Assembly (NCBI RefSeq): GCF_002283555.1
Contig: NZ_MVOI01000006.1
Location: forward strand, 638,040-702,039
Direction: 5' to 3'
From: Rubrivirga sp. SAORIC476
GTDB lineage: Bacteria; Bacteroidota; Rhodothermia; Rhodothermales; Rubricoccaceae
Length of the DNA stretch: 64,000 nucleotides
Within the stretch, counting starts at the first letter, position 1. Each line of letters begins with the position of its first letter. Position numbers and translations under genes: made by a program. The notes beneath the pieces were generated by a model. That model did not search any database. It was given only the letters and a program-made list of their open reading frames with translations, and was not told where the DNA came from. Positions 9,901 to 17,495 of the stretch are shown one piece after another.

Positions 9901-10455
9901 CTGCGTCGCCTCCAGCCGCTTGAGCGCCTGCGCGCGGCGGCGCTTGTACTTGGTCACGCCCGCGGCCTCCTCGAACAGCCGGCGCCGGTCGCCTGCGTTC
10001 TCCGACAGGATGTCCTCGACCATCGACAGCTCGATCACGGAGTACGCCCCGGCGCCCATGCCGGTGTCCATGAACAGGTCCAGGATGTCGCGCAGGCGGC
10101 AGACGGTGCCGTTCAGCAGGTAGTCCGAGTCGCCGTTGCGGTAGAGGCGCCGCGTGACCGTCACCTCCGAGAACTCGGTCGGCAGCACGCCGCGCGTGTT
10201 CTCCACCGTCAGCGAGACCTCGGCCATGCCCAGCGGCTTCTTCCCCGACGAGCCGTTGAAGATGACGCCCGCCATCGACTCGCTCCGGAGCAGCCGCGAC
10301 CGCTGCTCGCCGAGCACCCAGCGGACCGCGTCGATCACGTTCGACTTGCCGCACCCGTTCGGCCCGACGATGGCCGTCACGCCCGGGGAGAAGTCCACGG
10401 TCGTCTTCTGGGCGAAGCTCTTGAAGCCGTGGAGATCGAGCCGACTGAGGTACAC
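6913..10455 (-). CDS. smc: Chromosome segregation protein SMC
   Basis: 1180 residues from a GTG at 10455 that gives the canonical start VYLSRLDLHGFKSF; frames further upstream do not resemble SMC. The N-terminal ATPase half has Walker A GPNGCGKS (31-38). A long coiled coil rich in Ala, Arg and Asp follows, then a hinge region around residues 510-660 (FLAAHPEVNAPPL through TYPVARFV), then the returning coiled coil. The C-terminal half has the signature LSGGEKT (from residue 1082) and Walker B FCILDEVDAPLDD. Length is normal for bacterial SMC (about 1150-1200). It organises the chromosome as a dimer with ScpA/ScpB, which are not encoded here. A TATCTTCG element lies 29 bases upstream of the GTG. 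Confidence 0.97.
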   Translation of the reverse strand: MYLSRLDLHGFKSFAQKTTVDFSPGVTAIVGPNGCGKSNVIDAVRWVLGEQRSRLLRSESMAGVIFNGSSGKKPLGMAEVSLTVENTRGVLPTEFSEVTVTRRLYRNGDSDYLLNGTVCRLRDILDLFMDTGMGAGAYSVIELSMVEDILSENAGDRRRLFEEAAGVTKYKRRRAQALKRLEATQSDLTRLDDIIEEVEKQVRSLSRQAQKAARHERLATRLRRLELAMAAHDVERLQAERDALEATVRTRGTEAEGLGAQVAAGEAQIEQARTALVGLEQNMASAARALQAHAETVQALEAEIRLGDERQQAGRRALDRIARERDADAARAEDAAADEADAESRIETAEATLAERDAALLVADGERVEARDAAEATRQAAQSARASAAEALSALRDAERAVERARDRRTLLTAEAERVEAERATLASAPEAQPDHARLDAAEADLQAASEAVNTAVAARDAARSAFEAADAERQSARSAARAAKAEADLLQALVEAGPEGDGAVAFLAAHPEVNAPPLAELVGADEADRLALDAALGAWTEALVVPDDDAADAAIGRLRAAERGRATFLVLSRVGKTQTERSPAPPGSTPALALAKADARLQPLLQALLGNTFVVGSLMEARALRDTYPVARFVTREGAWTDASGAVHGGSATPSEGAGRFGVRERLADAAEALAEAERVRDAAETAAEAARAARDAAEQARRQAEQARDAARTARDAARDAVTRADAQASARDAQAARLGARADELRQQIEALPEADALEDEASARRLAASDAEARQARADAALDAASAARQTAEAAWSDARLAHARAQSAAQAARDARDRARAIRADIARRQADRDAEAERLAAEIAETGAAAETVTARLDAERRRTDALQTTASDAETAVLQGRARIADAERGLRELRQQREVAATARADAERRLAEVATRQETTLERLQEEHGADLDDANEELDRLQAEELFQPETARAEIPDLRRKIRDLGAVNALALESYEEEQERLAFLQGQRTDLADAEASLLETIREINETARARFDETFSQVREAFQKIFADLFGGDATADVTLDGDDPLEAPVSITARPKGKRPVSLTQLSGGEKTLTATALLFAIYLVKPSPFCILDEVDAPLDDANVGRFMRLIRSFADSTQFILVTHNKLTMEAADRMYGVTMPTPGISRLVGVRFDEEETAVEA

Positions 10456-10476
10456 GCGGGGCCGGGGAACGGGCCC

Positions 10477-10484
10477 CGAAGATA
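10477..10484 (-). promoter_or_regulatory. Candidate -7 box for smc (TATCTTCG)
   Basis: Minus-strand TATCTTCG begins 29 bases before the smc GTG and fits TAnnTTnG. The rest of the 212-base gap 10456-10667 shows nothing else I can name. Confidence 0.4.
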
Positions 10485-10667
10485 CCGTCCGTGTTCGCGG
10501 CGCCACCGGTCGCGGCCGACGCCCCCAAAGGGAGAGGCGCGAGGTCCCACCACGGCCCCCGCGCCTCGGCCGCTGAGCGATCCCGCACAGCAGCGTCCCT
10601 TGCGTGCGTCCTACGGGCGAAGAACGGATTCGTGACAGCGGCCGACCGTCTTCACACGAGGACGGCC

Positions 10668-10949
10668 TCAGTCGTCGATCGCCGTCGTCGGGTCCTCGTC
10701 GACGGCCTCGTCGCCATCGGTGACGCGGGGGCTGGACTTCAGGTCGTCGTCCATCGTGCGGCCGACGTAGGCGTTGCCCGCCTCGGCGACGCGGGCGCCG
10801 TCCTCGACCTCCGCGGCAGCGGGCGCAGCGTCCCCGTCCGGGTCGATGGCGTCGTCGGCCTGCTCCTGCTCGGGGGCGTGCGGGGTGGGCGCCTGGCTGT
10901 CGGAGGCGACGTAGCGGTGGTCGTCGGGCGTGGACTGGTCGGGATGCAT
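10668..10949 (-). CDS. Small acidic hypothetical protein
   Basis: 93 residues beginning MHPDQSTPDDHRY, strongly acidic and rich in Ala, Asp and Glu, with no signal peptide, Cys or membrane segment. It is probably intrinsically disordered. The ATG is preceded on its strand by TCCCCTCCTCTC, the pyrimidine-rich leader common before starts in this window, which supports real coding. It lies upstream of smc on the same strand with a 212-base gap, so it is probably a separate transcript. No function can be assigned. Confidence 0.5.
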   Translation of the reverse strand: MHPDQSTPDDHRYVASDSQAPTPHAPEQEQADDAIDPDGDAAPAAAEVEDGARVAEAGNAYVGRTMDDDLKSSPRVTDGDEAVDEDPTTAIDD

Positions 10950-11022
10950 GAGAGGAGGGGATGGAAGAGGCTCTGTGAACCACCGAGGAGCGGGAGGGTT
11001 CGGGCGCGAGCGTCGGCGCCCG

Positions 11023-11031
11023 TACGTTGTG
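11023..11031 (+). promoter_or_regulatory. Candidate -7 box (TACGTTGTG)
   Basis: TACGTTGTG lies 31 bases before the transpeptidase ATG at 11054, in the usual spacing range of these elements. Confidence 0.3.
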
Positions 11032-11053
11032 GCGTCTCCCTGAGCGTCCCCCC

Positions 11054-12151
11054 ATGGCTCGTCTGACCGCCCTCGCCGTCCTCCTCGTGCTCGCCGCGCC
11101 GTCCGCGCAGGCCGTGTCGCCGAACCCCGCCGCCCGGCTGGCGGACGCGCTCGACCGGTACCGCGCCGTCGCCCAGGCGGGCGGCTGGCCGACGATCCCG
11201 GAGGTCGGCCCGCTCGTCTACCCCGGCGGCACCGACGCCACGCAGGTGCCCCTGCTCCGCCGCCGCCTCCAGGCCGAGGGCGCCCTCGGGGCTGCCGCGC
11301 CCACCGGCGACACGCTCGACCCGGCCCTCGCCGCCGCCCTCGCCGCCACCCAGGCCCGCCTCGGCCTCGCCTCCGACGGCATCCTCGGGCCCAACACGCG
11401 CGTCGCCCTCAACGTCCCGGCCGCCGAGCGTGCCCGCCGCATCGCCCAGGCCGTCGAGCGGCTCCCCGCCCTCGACCTGCCCACGTCCGGCCGCTTCGTG
11501 CTCGTCAACCTGCCCGAGTACCGCGTGCGCGGCTTCGAGAACGGCCGCGAGGTGATCACCATGAAGACCGTCGTCGGGGCCGACGCCGACGGCTGGCGCA
11601 CGCCCACCTTCCGCGACGAGATCGAGTACCTCGTCTTCCGGCCGTACTGGAACGTCCCGACCTCCATCGCGATCAACGAGTTGGTCCCGAAGGGCGCCGA
11701 CGCGCTCGCCGCCGAGGGCTACGAACTCGTCCGCAGCTTCAGCGCCGACGCCGAGATCCACCCGATGACGCCGGAGAACCTCCAGCGGCTCGTCGACGGC
11801 CACCTGCTCATCCGGCAGGGCGCCGGGCCAGCCAACGCGCTCGGCCTGCTGAAGATCATGTTTCCGAACGCCAACAACATCTACCTCCACGACACGCCCG
11901 CGAAGGGCTTCTTCGCGCGCGACGAGCGGGCGCTGAGCCACGGGTGCGTGCGCCTGGAGCAGCCCGCCGCGATGGGGGCCTGGCTCCTCGGCTGGGACGA
12001 GGCCGAGGTGCGGGCCGCGATGGAGTCCGGCACCCAGTCGCAGGTGGACCTCGCGACCCGCGTCCCGGTCGTGATCGCCTACCTCCCCGCCTGGGCCGAC
12101 GACGACGGCGCCGTCTGGTTCGGCCGCGACCCCTACGGCCTGCTGGGGTAG
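11054..12151 (+). CDS. L,D-transpeptidase (YkuD/YcbB-like) with peptidoglycan-binding domain
   Basis: 365 residues from the ATG at 11054, which starts a signal peptide (MARLTALAVLLVLAAPSAQA). A putative peptidoglycan-binding domain_1 spans about residues 50-122 (LRRRLQAEG, then GILGPNTRVALN). The YkuD catalytic domain follows (FVLVNLPEYRVR at 148). Its active site is visible: His279 in YLHDTP and the SHGCVRL motif with His296, Gly297, Cys298 and Arg300. The conserved FRPYWNVPTSI segment places it with the larger YcbB/LdtD-type enzymes. It would make 3-3 peptidoglycan cross-links, or attach proteins to peptidoglycan, in the periplasm. A short hairpin (CCGGCC/GGCCGG, 12158-12176) follows the stop. 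Confidence 0.92.
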   Translation: MARLTALAVLLVLAAPSAQAVSPNPAARLADALDRYRAVAQAGGWPTIPEVGPLVYPGGTDATQVPLLRRRLQAEGALGAAAPTGDTLDPALAAALAATQARLGLASDGILGPNTRVALNVPAAERARRIAQAVERLPALDLPTSGRFVLVNLPEYRVRGFENGREVITMKTVVGADADGWRTPTFRDEIEYLVFRPYWNVPTSIAINELVPKGADALAAEGYELVRSFSADAEIHPMTPENLQRLVDGHLLIRQGAGPANALGLLKIMFPNANNIYLHDTPAKGFFARDERALSHGCVRLEQPAAMGAWLLGWDEAEVRAAMESGTQSQVDLATRVPVVIAYLPAWADDDGAVWFGRDPYGLLG

Positions 12152-12220
12152 CCCACCCCGGCCCCGAGGCGGCCGGACTCGTCCCCGTGTGCGACCTTGC
12201 GGACTCCCCTCCGCCCCGTC

Positions 12221-12529
12221 ATGGCCACCGACTACTCCCTCGTCGGCAAGCGCGTCCGCGTGCACCTCTACACCCGCGAGGGCCACCTCCTCGGCGCCAT
12301 CGAAGGCCGCGTCGCCGACGTGTCGCCGGGCGTGACCGTCGGGCAGGACGCCGCCGGGCGCGACATCAAGAAGGACCTCGTCTACGTCCTCGACATCGTC
12401 CCCGGCCGCGGGCCGGACGGCGAGGAGGTGCCCTACACCAACTCCGCCGGGACGGAGGGCGAGGGCTGGTTCGCCGTCCAGGACGTGACGGTCATCGAGG
12501 GCGACGGGCCGCCGCTGTTCGCCAACTGA
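12221..12529 (+). CDS. Small hypothetical protein
   Basis: 102 residues from the ATG at 12221 (MATDYSLVGKRVRVHLYT); an upstream in-frame TTG at 12197 adds only basic residues. The sequence looks like a small beta-rich fold (KRVRVHLYTREGHLLGAI, then YVLDIVPGRG). No signal peptide or membrane segment, so probably cytoplasmic. It is co-directional with the transpeptidase 69 bases upstream and converges on the HExxH gene, with 6 bases between the stop codons. I do not recognise the family. Confidence 0.6.
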   Translation: MATDYSLVGKRVRVHLYTREGHLLGAIEGRVADVSPGVTVGQDAAGRDIKKDLVYVLDIVPGRGPDGEEVPYTNSAGTEGEGWFAVQDVTVIEGDGPPLFAN

Positions 12530-12535
12530 CGCCGC

Positions 12536-14800
12536 CTACTCGACGCCGAGGTCGAGGATCGGGGTGCCGGGGACGATTGGGACGAGACCGCTGCGGATGC
12601 TGCCCAGGTTGACGCCCGCCAGGCTGTTGTCGTCGTAGCCGTCGTCGGTGGAGGCCACGTTGAAGTGCCCGACGACCGTGCCGCGCGCCTCGGGGACCGC
12701 GCAGCCGCTCGACGAGGTCTCGGGCCACCGGAGCACCTCGAACTGGAACGAGCCCGCGATCCGCCCCTGGGCGGCCTCCTCCAGCACCAGCTGGCCCGCC
12801 GTGCAGGTCACCGCCGGACAGTCGGAGCCCCGGGCCATCTCGCGCTCCTCGGCCGCCTCTTGTGCGGTCATCGTGCAGACCTCCCAGCCGCCCATCGCCT
12901 CGGCGGCCTCCCGGAGCCCGGCCGGAAGCGTCCCCGGCGTCGCCATGGATCCGCTGCTGACGCCCGCCCGCATGCCGTCGAGGAACGCCTGCGGGAAGAC
13001 CATCACGCCGAACTCGGGCACCTCGTCCTCCGGGTAGAGGTCCTCGTCGACGGCCCCGGCGAGGATCTGGGCGCCGCCCTCGCGCCCGGAGAGGAGCGCG
13101 TTGAGCGTCATCTGGCACTCTGTGCCGCCGGTCTGCCCGACGAAGGTGGCCATCAGGCGCGTCATGCGCTCGGCGCGGGCCTCGTCGGCCGCGGCGGCGA
13201 TGTCCGGCTCGGCCTCGACCCGGGCGCGGGCCATCTCGGTGTCCATCTGCTGGCGGAGCTGGGCCATCTGCTCGGGTGTGATCCCGGCCGCCATGCCCTG
13301 CCGCTCCAGCCGCCTGAGCGTCACCTCGACGTCGTCGATCATGTCCTCCATGTCCTGCACCATCTCCGGAACCGCCCGGTCGAGGTCGCGGCCCACCTCG
13401 TCGGGCGTCATCAGGTCGAAGACGGCCTGTGAGCGCCCGCCGCCCTCGCACGCCCACGGGCCGGGGCCGCGGACGCTGAAGCCGGGGGGGAGGGCCCCGC
13501 CGGCGTCGATGGACTCGCCGAGGCGGTCGCCGTCGGGGCGTGCGGCGTCAGGGCGCGGGGCGGAGAGAGACGGGGCGGCCCCGTCGGTGACGGCCTCGCC
13601 GTAGAAGCCTTCCGCCTCGATGCGTACCGTGAACATGGCGGGACCGGTCGCGGCGGCCTCCTCGGCCACGTTCGCTACGCGGACCAGCAGCGTCGTGTCG
13701 GAGAACACCTGGACGACGTGGGTGAACGGCGTCGAGGCGAGGGCGGGCCGCCCGGCCACGCTCTCGCCGACGACGAGGTGGAGCGGGTCGCGGGCGTCGC
13801 CGAGCGCGCCGCCGTCGAGCGCCTCCAGCGTGAAGCGAACCGGGATGCCGCGGACCGTCAGGCGCGCCTCGTCCACGTTCACGCGCACCTGCATCGCGGT
13901 CGAGGCGAGGGGCAGCAGCGTCCCCTCGACGTCGTGGACCGCCGGGGCGTCCAACTCCAGCGTGGGCACGGTCGAGAAGTAGCGCTCGTCGGTGTGCTCG
14001 GCGAGGTACCGGGGGACGAGGTCGTACAGGCCGTTCGCGTACGCGCGTGGCGCTCCGAAGTGCACCGCTGCTGCCCGCAGCCCCGCGTCCACGGCCGCGA
14101 CGCCGGCCTCCTCCCAGCCGGCCGACTGCTCGAACACGAACCGCAGCGGCGCCAGCGCCGACGTGCCCCTCGGCACGAGCATCTCACCCACGCGGTACCA
14201 GAAGTGACCCAGCGGGTAGATGTTGGCCGTGAGCGTGCTGGTCAGCGGCAGCGAGAGGTCGGGCCGGCCGGTCATCCCGAAGTCGCCGTGGAGGTGCTGG
14301 TTCCAGGCGTACTCCGCCGCCGTCGCGGTGCCCTCCACGATCCAGCCGTGCGCCTCGGCTTCCGCGTCGTACGGGGCGAGCGTCGTCTCCTGGACGGCGT
14401 GGAACAGCTCGTGGACCGGCGTCGAGAGCCGGTTCGCCGCCTCCAGATCGGCCCGGCCGACCGTCGCCGGGTCGATGAGCTCTCCCGACGGCATCCGGAA
14501 CATGCCCGAACACAACGAGAGGGACACGTAGTTGTACGAACCGAGCTCCTTCTCGCACTTCGTCGCCACCTGCCCGACCACCTCCACGACGTAGCGGTCG
14601 GCGCTGCGGGTGAGTGTGGGCGCGCGGAAGCCGAGGTCGCGATACCACGTGCCTGCGGCGACCAGCGTCTCGGAGACCCACGCCGCCCGGTCGGCCGGGA
14701 CCTCGCGGGTGCTGATGCGGACGCTCCACGGGGCGAGCGACCACTGCGCCGAGACGGGCGCGGCGACGAGGAGGGCGAGGAAGGGGAGCAGGCGACGCAT
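12536..14800 (-). CDS. Secreted putative zinc metallopeptidase (HExxH) with large C-terminal region
   Basis: 754 residues with a signal peptide (MRRLLPFLALLVAAPVSAQ). A zinc-peptidase-like site is visible: His130-Glu131-x-x-His134 in PVHELFHAVQ, followed by Glu157 in WIVEGTATAAEY, the arrangement of gluzincins. Two Cys near residues 82 and 97 could form a disulfide close to the active site. After about residue 330 comes a long region with beta-rich segments and an Asp/Glu-rich helical stretch near residues 470-550 (EMVQDMEDMIDD). A terminal beta domain follows (RIAGSFQFEV, then EARGTVVGHF) and resembles part of the lipoprotein at 48002. The family is not one I can name. It probably cleaves or binds proteins outside the cytoplasm. 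It is downstream of the OmpA-like gene on the same strand. Confidence 0.75.
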   Translation of the reverse strand: MRRLLPFLALLVAAPVSAQWSLAPWSVRISTREVPADRAAWVSETLVAAGTWYRDLGFRAPTLTRSADRYVVEVVGQVATKCEKELGSYNYVSLSLCSGMFRMPSGELIDPATVGRADLEAANRLSTPVHELFHAVQETTLAPYDAEAEAHGWIVEGTATAAEYAWNQHLHGDFGMTGRPDLSLPLTSTLTANIYPLGHFWYRVGEMLVPRGTSALAPLRFVFEQSAGWEEAGVAAVDAGLRAAAVHFGAPRAYANGLYDLVPRYLAEHTDERYFSTVPTLELDAPAVHDVEGTLLPLASTAMQVRVNVDEARLTVRGIPVRFTLEALDGGALGDARDPLHLVVGESVAGRPALASTPFTHVVQVFSDTTLLVRVANVAEEAAATGPAMFTVRIEAEGFYGEAVTDGAAPSLSAPRPDAARPDGDRLGESIDAGGALPPGFSVRGPGPWACEGGGRSQAVFDLMTPDEVGRDLDRAVPEMVQDMEDMIDDVEVTLRRLERQGMAAGITPEQMAQLRQQMDTEMARARVEAEPDIAAAADEARAERMTRLMATFVGQTGGTECQMTLNALLSGREGGAQILAGAVDEDLYPEDEVPEFGVMVFPQAFLDGMRAGVSSGSMATPGTLPAGLREAAEAMGGWEVCTMTAQEAAEEREMARGSDCPAVTCTAGQLVLEEAAQGRIAGSFQFEVLRWPETSSSGCAVPEARGTVVGHFNVASTDDGYDDNSLAGVNLGSIRSGLVPIVPGTPILDLGVE

Positions 14801-14822
14801 GGACGGGAGAGGCGCGAGGGCA

Positions 14823-14844
14823 CCCGCCTCGGGACCGAGGCGGG
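14823..14844 (-). terminator. GC palindrome after the OmpA-like gene
   Basis: Ten-base arms CCCGCCTCGG (14823-14832) and CCGAGGCGGG (14835-14844) separated by GA. It lies 47 bases past the OmpA-like stop at 14891 and before the HExxH gene. There is no T-run, so terminator function is inferred from position. Confidence 0.5.
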
Positions 14845-14890
14845 CAAGAGGGCGGCGCGGCGAGGCCGGCTCGTGCGCGCCGTGGGACGA

Positions 14891-16273
14891 TCAGAGCAGC
14901 ACCACCTCCACGCGGCGGTTCTGCGCGCGGCCCTCGGGCGTGTCGTTGCCTGCCGCAGGCTGGTCGGGACCCATCCCGACGGCCTCCAGGCGCGCGCCGT
15001 CAATGCCCTGGCTGGTCAGCCACGCCGCGACGGCGGCCGCGCGCTCCTGGCTGAGGCGCCGGTTGGCGTCCGCCGAGCCCGTGTCGTCGGTGTGGCCCTC
15101 GATGCGCAGGCGGACGGCGCTGTTCTGGTCCAGCATCCGCTGCAGGTCGCGGAGCGTCGGGGTGGACTCCGGCCGGAGCCGCGCCGAGGCGGTGTCGAAC
15201 AGGATGCCGCCGAGCGCCACGCGGCCGTCGGCCTGGAGCTTGTCGTAGAGGATCTCGCGCCCGCCCGCGGCCACGCGGATGTTGTCGACCAGGATCGGCC
15301 CGTTGTAGCCATCGTCGATGGCCGCGACCTCGCCCGCGACGGCCCAGAGGATGCGGTCGGTGCGCTGCACGTCGGCGTTGGGGACGTTCGCGACGCGCTC
15401 CGTGCCGATGTACATCTTGACGTAGCTGCCGTCCACGGCGATGCGGACGGGCACCATGGCCTCCTCGTGGGCACTCTGATTCTGGAGCGACGAGCCGCCG
15501 TCGTCGGACGAGACGCCGGTCTGGAAGAAGCTCCCGACGCGGAACTCGGCCGCGGTGTGGTTCTTCAGGTCGCCGTGGAAGGTGTGGAAGTCGTCGTCGG
15601 GGTCGGTCAGCGGGCCCGTGCCGAGGACGGTGTAGTTCCAGTTGTCGCCGTGGTACAGGTCGAACTCGATCGTGAACCGCTCGGGCAAGACCTCCGGGAG
15701 GGGCAGCGCGATGGCGCTCGCGTTGCCGAAGCGGAGCATCTGGTTGCCGTTCTCTTCGACGACCTCCATCACGCCGTCGTGGAAGGTCACGCGCCGGGGC
15801 ACGTTGCCGACCAGGTCGGACTCGAAGTCCTCGACGAACAGCGGGCGCTCGCCGGGCACGAAGTCGTAGTTGGCCCAGGCGCCCTCGCCGGGGCGGGCGC
15901 TGGCCGGGGCCGCCGCCCCGCCACCCGAGGCGGACCGGACGACGGCGTCGGATGCGTTGCCCTCGCCGACGGGCGCGCCGGAGCGGTCGACCGGCGCGCC
16001 GTCGGCGTCGGTCAGCACCACGTCCTCGCCGCGCGACTGGGCGTCGTCGATGCAGGCTTGATCGGTGAACACGCACCGGACGGCGTTCTCGCCTGCATCG
16101 AACATCCCGTCGATGGCGGCCTCGGTGGCGCGGCGGGCGCGGTCCTCGGCCTGCCGTTCGACGGCGCGCTCGGCCCCACGGCGGGCGGCGTCACGGGCGC
16201 GGCGCCAGATCTGGGCGTCGGCGGTCTCGGCGACGGTGAGAGACAGAAGCAGGAGAAGCAGGAAGCGAATCAT
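14891..16273 (-). CDS. OmpA-family outer membrane/peptidoglycan-anchoring protein
   Basis: 460 residues from the ATG at 16273 (MIRFLLLLLLSLTVAETADAQ signal). Residues 20-60 are Arg/Ala-rich and helical. A central beta region (about 130-330: ANYDFVPGERPLF, FTIEFDLYHGDNWNY, ILVDNIRV) looks like a laminin-G/concanavalin-type jelly roll. The last 115 residues are the OmpA peptidoglycan-binding domain (GILFDTASARLRPES, IEGHTDDTGSADANRRLS, GPDQPAAGNDTPEGRAQNRRVEV), with the conserved Asp and Arg that bind diaminopimelate. It would tether the outer membrane to peptidoglycan. It is divergent from the LCCL lipoprotein at 16425. Confidence 0.88.
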   Translation of the reverse strand: MIRFLLLLLLSLTVAETADAQIWRRARDAARRGAERAVERQAEDRARRATEAAIDGMFDAGENAVRCVFTDQACIDDAQSRGEDVVLTDADGAPVDRSGAPVGEGNASDAVVRSASGGGAAAPASARPGEGAWANYDFVPGERPLFVEDFESDLVGNVPRRVTFHDGVMEVVEENGNQMLRFGNASAIALPLPEVLPERFTIEFDLYHGDNWNYTVLGTGPLTDPDDDFHTFHGDLKNHTAAEFRVGSFFQTGVSSDDGGSSLQNQSAHEEAMVPVRIAVDGSYVKMYIGTERVANVPNADVQRTDRILWAVAGEVAAIDDGYNGPILVDNIRVAAGGREILYDKLQADGRVALGGILFDTASARLRPESTPTLRDLQRMLDQNSAVRLRIEGHTDDTGSADANRRLSQERAAAVAAWLTSQGIDGARLEAVGMGPDQPAAGNDTPEGRAQNRRVEVVLL

Positions 16274-16424
16274 GAGATCAGGTGGACTGGGGGAGGTCGC
16301 CCCCACTACGCGATCCTGCGGGACGAGCCGTCACCATACCCGCTGGCCCTCCGTGGCGGGAACGGGGCGCGGATTGCGAAGGGGAGGGGGACCCCATCTC
16401 CCAACCGGCCCCCAGGCCCACCCC

Positions 16425-16898
16425 ATGCGATTCCTGACCCTCCTCTGCCTCCTCGTCCTCGTCGGATGCTCCGCCGCCTCCGACGCCGTCCGCTCCCTGC
16501 CGGGCACGCCCACGCCGAGCACGCCCCCCGCCCAGACCTTCGAGTACGACGTGCTCCACGGCGCTGCCGACTGGGACACCCAGGTCTCCGACTACCGGGG
16601 CCGAAACGGCGACATCGTCGCCTTCGACTGTCAGGGCGATCCGAACGAGACGCCCCCGAGCGGCGCGGGCGCCGTCTACGGCGGCGGCGCGGACGGCCGC
16701 GGCCTCTTCACCGACGACTCCCGCGTGTGCTGGGCCGGCGTCTTCGCGGGCGCCATCCCGCGCACCGGCGGGCGGCTATACGTCGAGGTCCGCCCCGAGG
16801 CGGACACCTTCCCCGGCGGCTACACCCGGAACGCGGTGTCCACGGTAGACTGGCCGTCGTACGAGGGCGGCGGGTTCGTCGTCCTCGGCGCGCGGTAG
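16425..16898 (+). CDS. LCCL-domain lipoprotein
   Basis: 157 residues from the ATG at 16425. The lipoprotein signal MRFLTLLCLLVLVGC puts the lipobox Cys at residue 15. The rest is mostly one LCCL-type domain: YGGGADGRGLFTDDSRVCWAG, then HAGAI-like FAGAI, a GGRLYVEV strand, YTRNAVST and a final GGGFVVL strand. LCCL domains are best known from factor C and cochlin and bind sugars or lipopolysaccharide in some cases; bacterial lipoprotein versions are poorly characterised. A paralogue lies at 28260. It probably faces the periplasm or cell surface. The longer open frame upstream runs antisense to the OmpA-like gene. Confidence 0.75.
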   Translation: MRFLTLLCLLVLVGCSAASDAVRSLPGTPTPSTPPAQTFEYDVLHGAADWDTQVSDYRGRNGDIVAFDCQGDPNETPPSGAGAVYGGGADGRGLFTDDSRVCWAGVFAGAIPRTGGRLYVEVRPEADTFPGGYTRNAVSTVDWPSYEGGGFVVLGAR

Positions 16899-16919
16899 GC
16901 CGTCCCCGGGCTCGCGCGG

Positions 16920-16928
16920 TAGGTTCCG
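16920..16928 (+). promoter_or_regulatory. Candidate -7 box before the ECF sigma gene (TAGGTTCCG)
   Basis: TAGGTTCCG lies 30 bases before the GTG at 16950 and fits the TAnnTTnnG pattern. Confidence 0.35.
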
Positions 16929-16949
16929 GCCTCACCCGGACCTCCGCGC

Positions 16950-17495
16950 GTGCCCGACTCCCTCGACGCCCTGCTCACCGCCTCCCGGCAGGGAGACGCG
17001 TCCGCGGCGGCGGCCCTCTTCGAGGCGACCTACGACGAACTCCGCAGGCTCGCCGGACGCGTCCGACGCGGGCGCGCGTCGGCGACCCTCAACACGACGG
17101 CGCTCGTCCACGAGGCCTTCCTGCGGCTCGCCGAGGGGGCCGCGGCGGAGAGCCGGGCGCACTTCCTCGCCATCGCCGCCAAGGCCATGCGCCACGTCGT
17201 CGTGGACGATGCCCGGCGCCGCCTCGCCGTCAAGCGCGGCGGCGGCGTCGAGCACGTCGCACTCCGCGAGACGCTCGTCGGCGAGGGCCCCGCGCCCGAC
17301 CTGCTCGCCCTCGACGAGGCCCTCGACCGGCTGGCTGAGGTGGACGCCCGCGCCGCCGCCGTCGTCGAGTGCCGCTTCTTCGGCGGCCTGACCGTCGAGG
17401 AGACGGCCGGCGCCCTCGCCGTCTCGCCGCGCACCGTCGAGCGGACGTGGCGCGCGGCCCGTGTCCGCCTCTTCCAGACCCTCCGCGACGACTAG
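16950..17495 (+). CDS. ECF-type sigma factor (TIGR02999-like), linked to TPR kinases
   Basis: 181 residues from the GTG at 16950. Region 2 covers residues 1-95 (LFEATYDELRRLAGRV, TTALVHEAFLRL, HFLAIAAKAMRHVVVD). The conserved DARRRLAVKRGG linker follows. Region 4 is at 120-178 (LDRLAEVDARAAAVVECRFFGGLTVEETAGALAVSPRTVERTW). The LVHEAFLRL and RHVVVDDAR signatures fit the TIGR02999/Sigma70_ECF group. It would redirect RNA polymerase to a specific regulon. Its stop codon directly abuts the ATG of the Ser/Thr kinase at 17496, so the two are probably cotranscribed and translationally coupled. No anti-sigma gene is visible; the kinase may control it by phosphorylation (inference from STK-linked ECF groups). 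Confidence 0.9.
   Translation: MPDSLDALLTASRQGDASAAAALFEATYDELRRLAGRVRRGRASATLNTTALVHEAFLRLAEGAAAESRAHFLAIAAKAMRHVVVDDARRRLAVKRGGGVEHVALRETLVGEGPAPDLLALDEALDRLAEVDARAAAVVECRFFGGLTVEETAGALAVSPRTVERTWRAARVRLFQTLRDD

Noticed and set aside
7030-10635. Long open frame (1201 codons) on the + strand across smc
   Set aside because: Antisense shadow of a high-GC gene. Its translation is Val/Gly/Arg/Leu-rich without any family motif, while the minus frame is a complete SMC.
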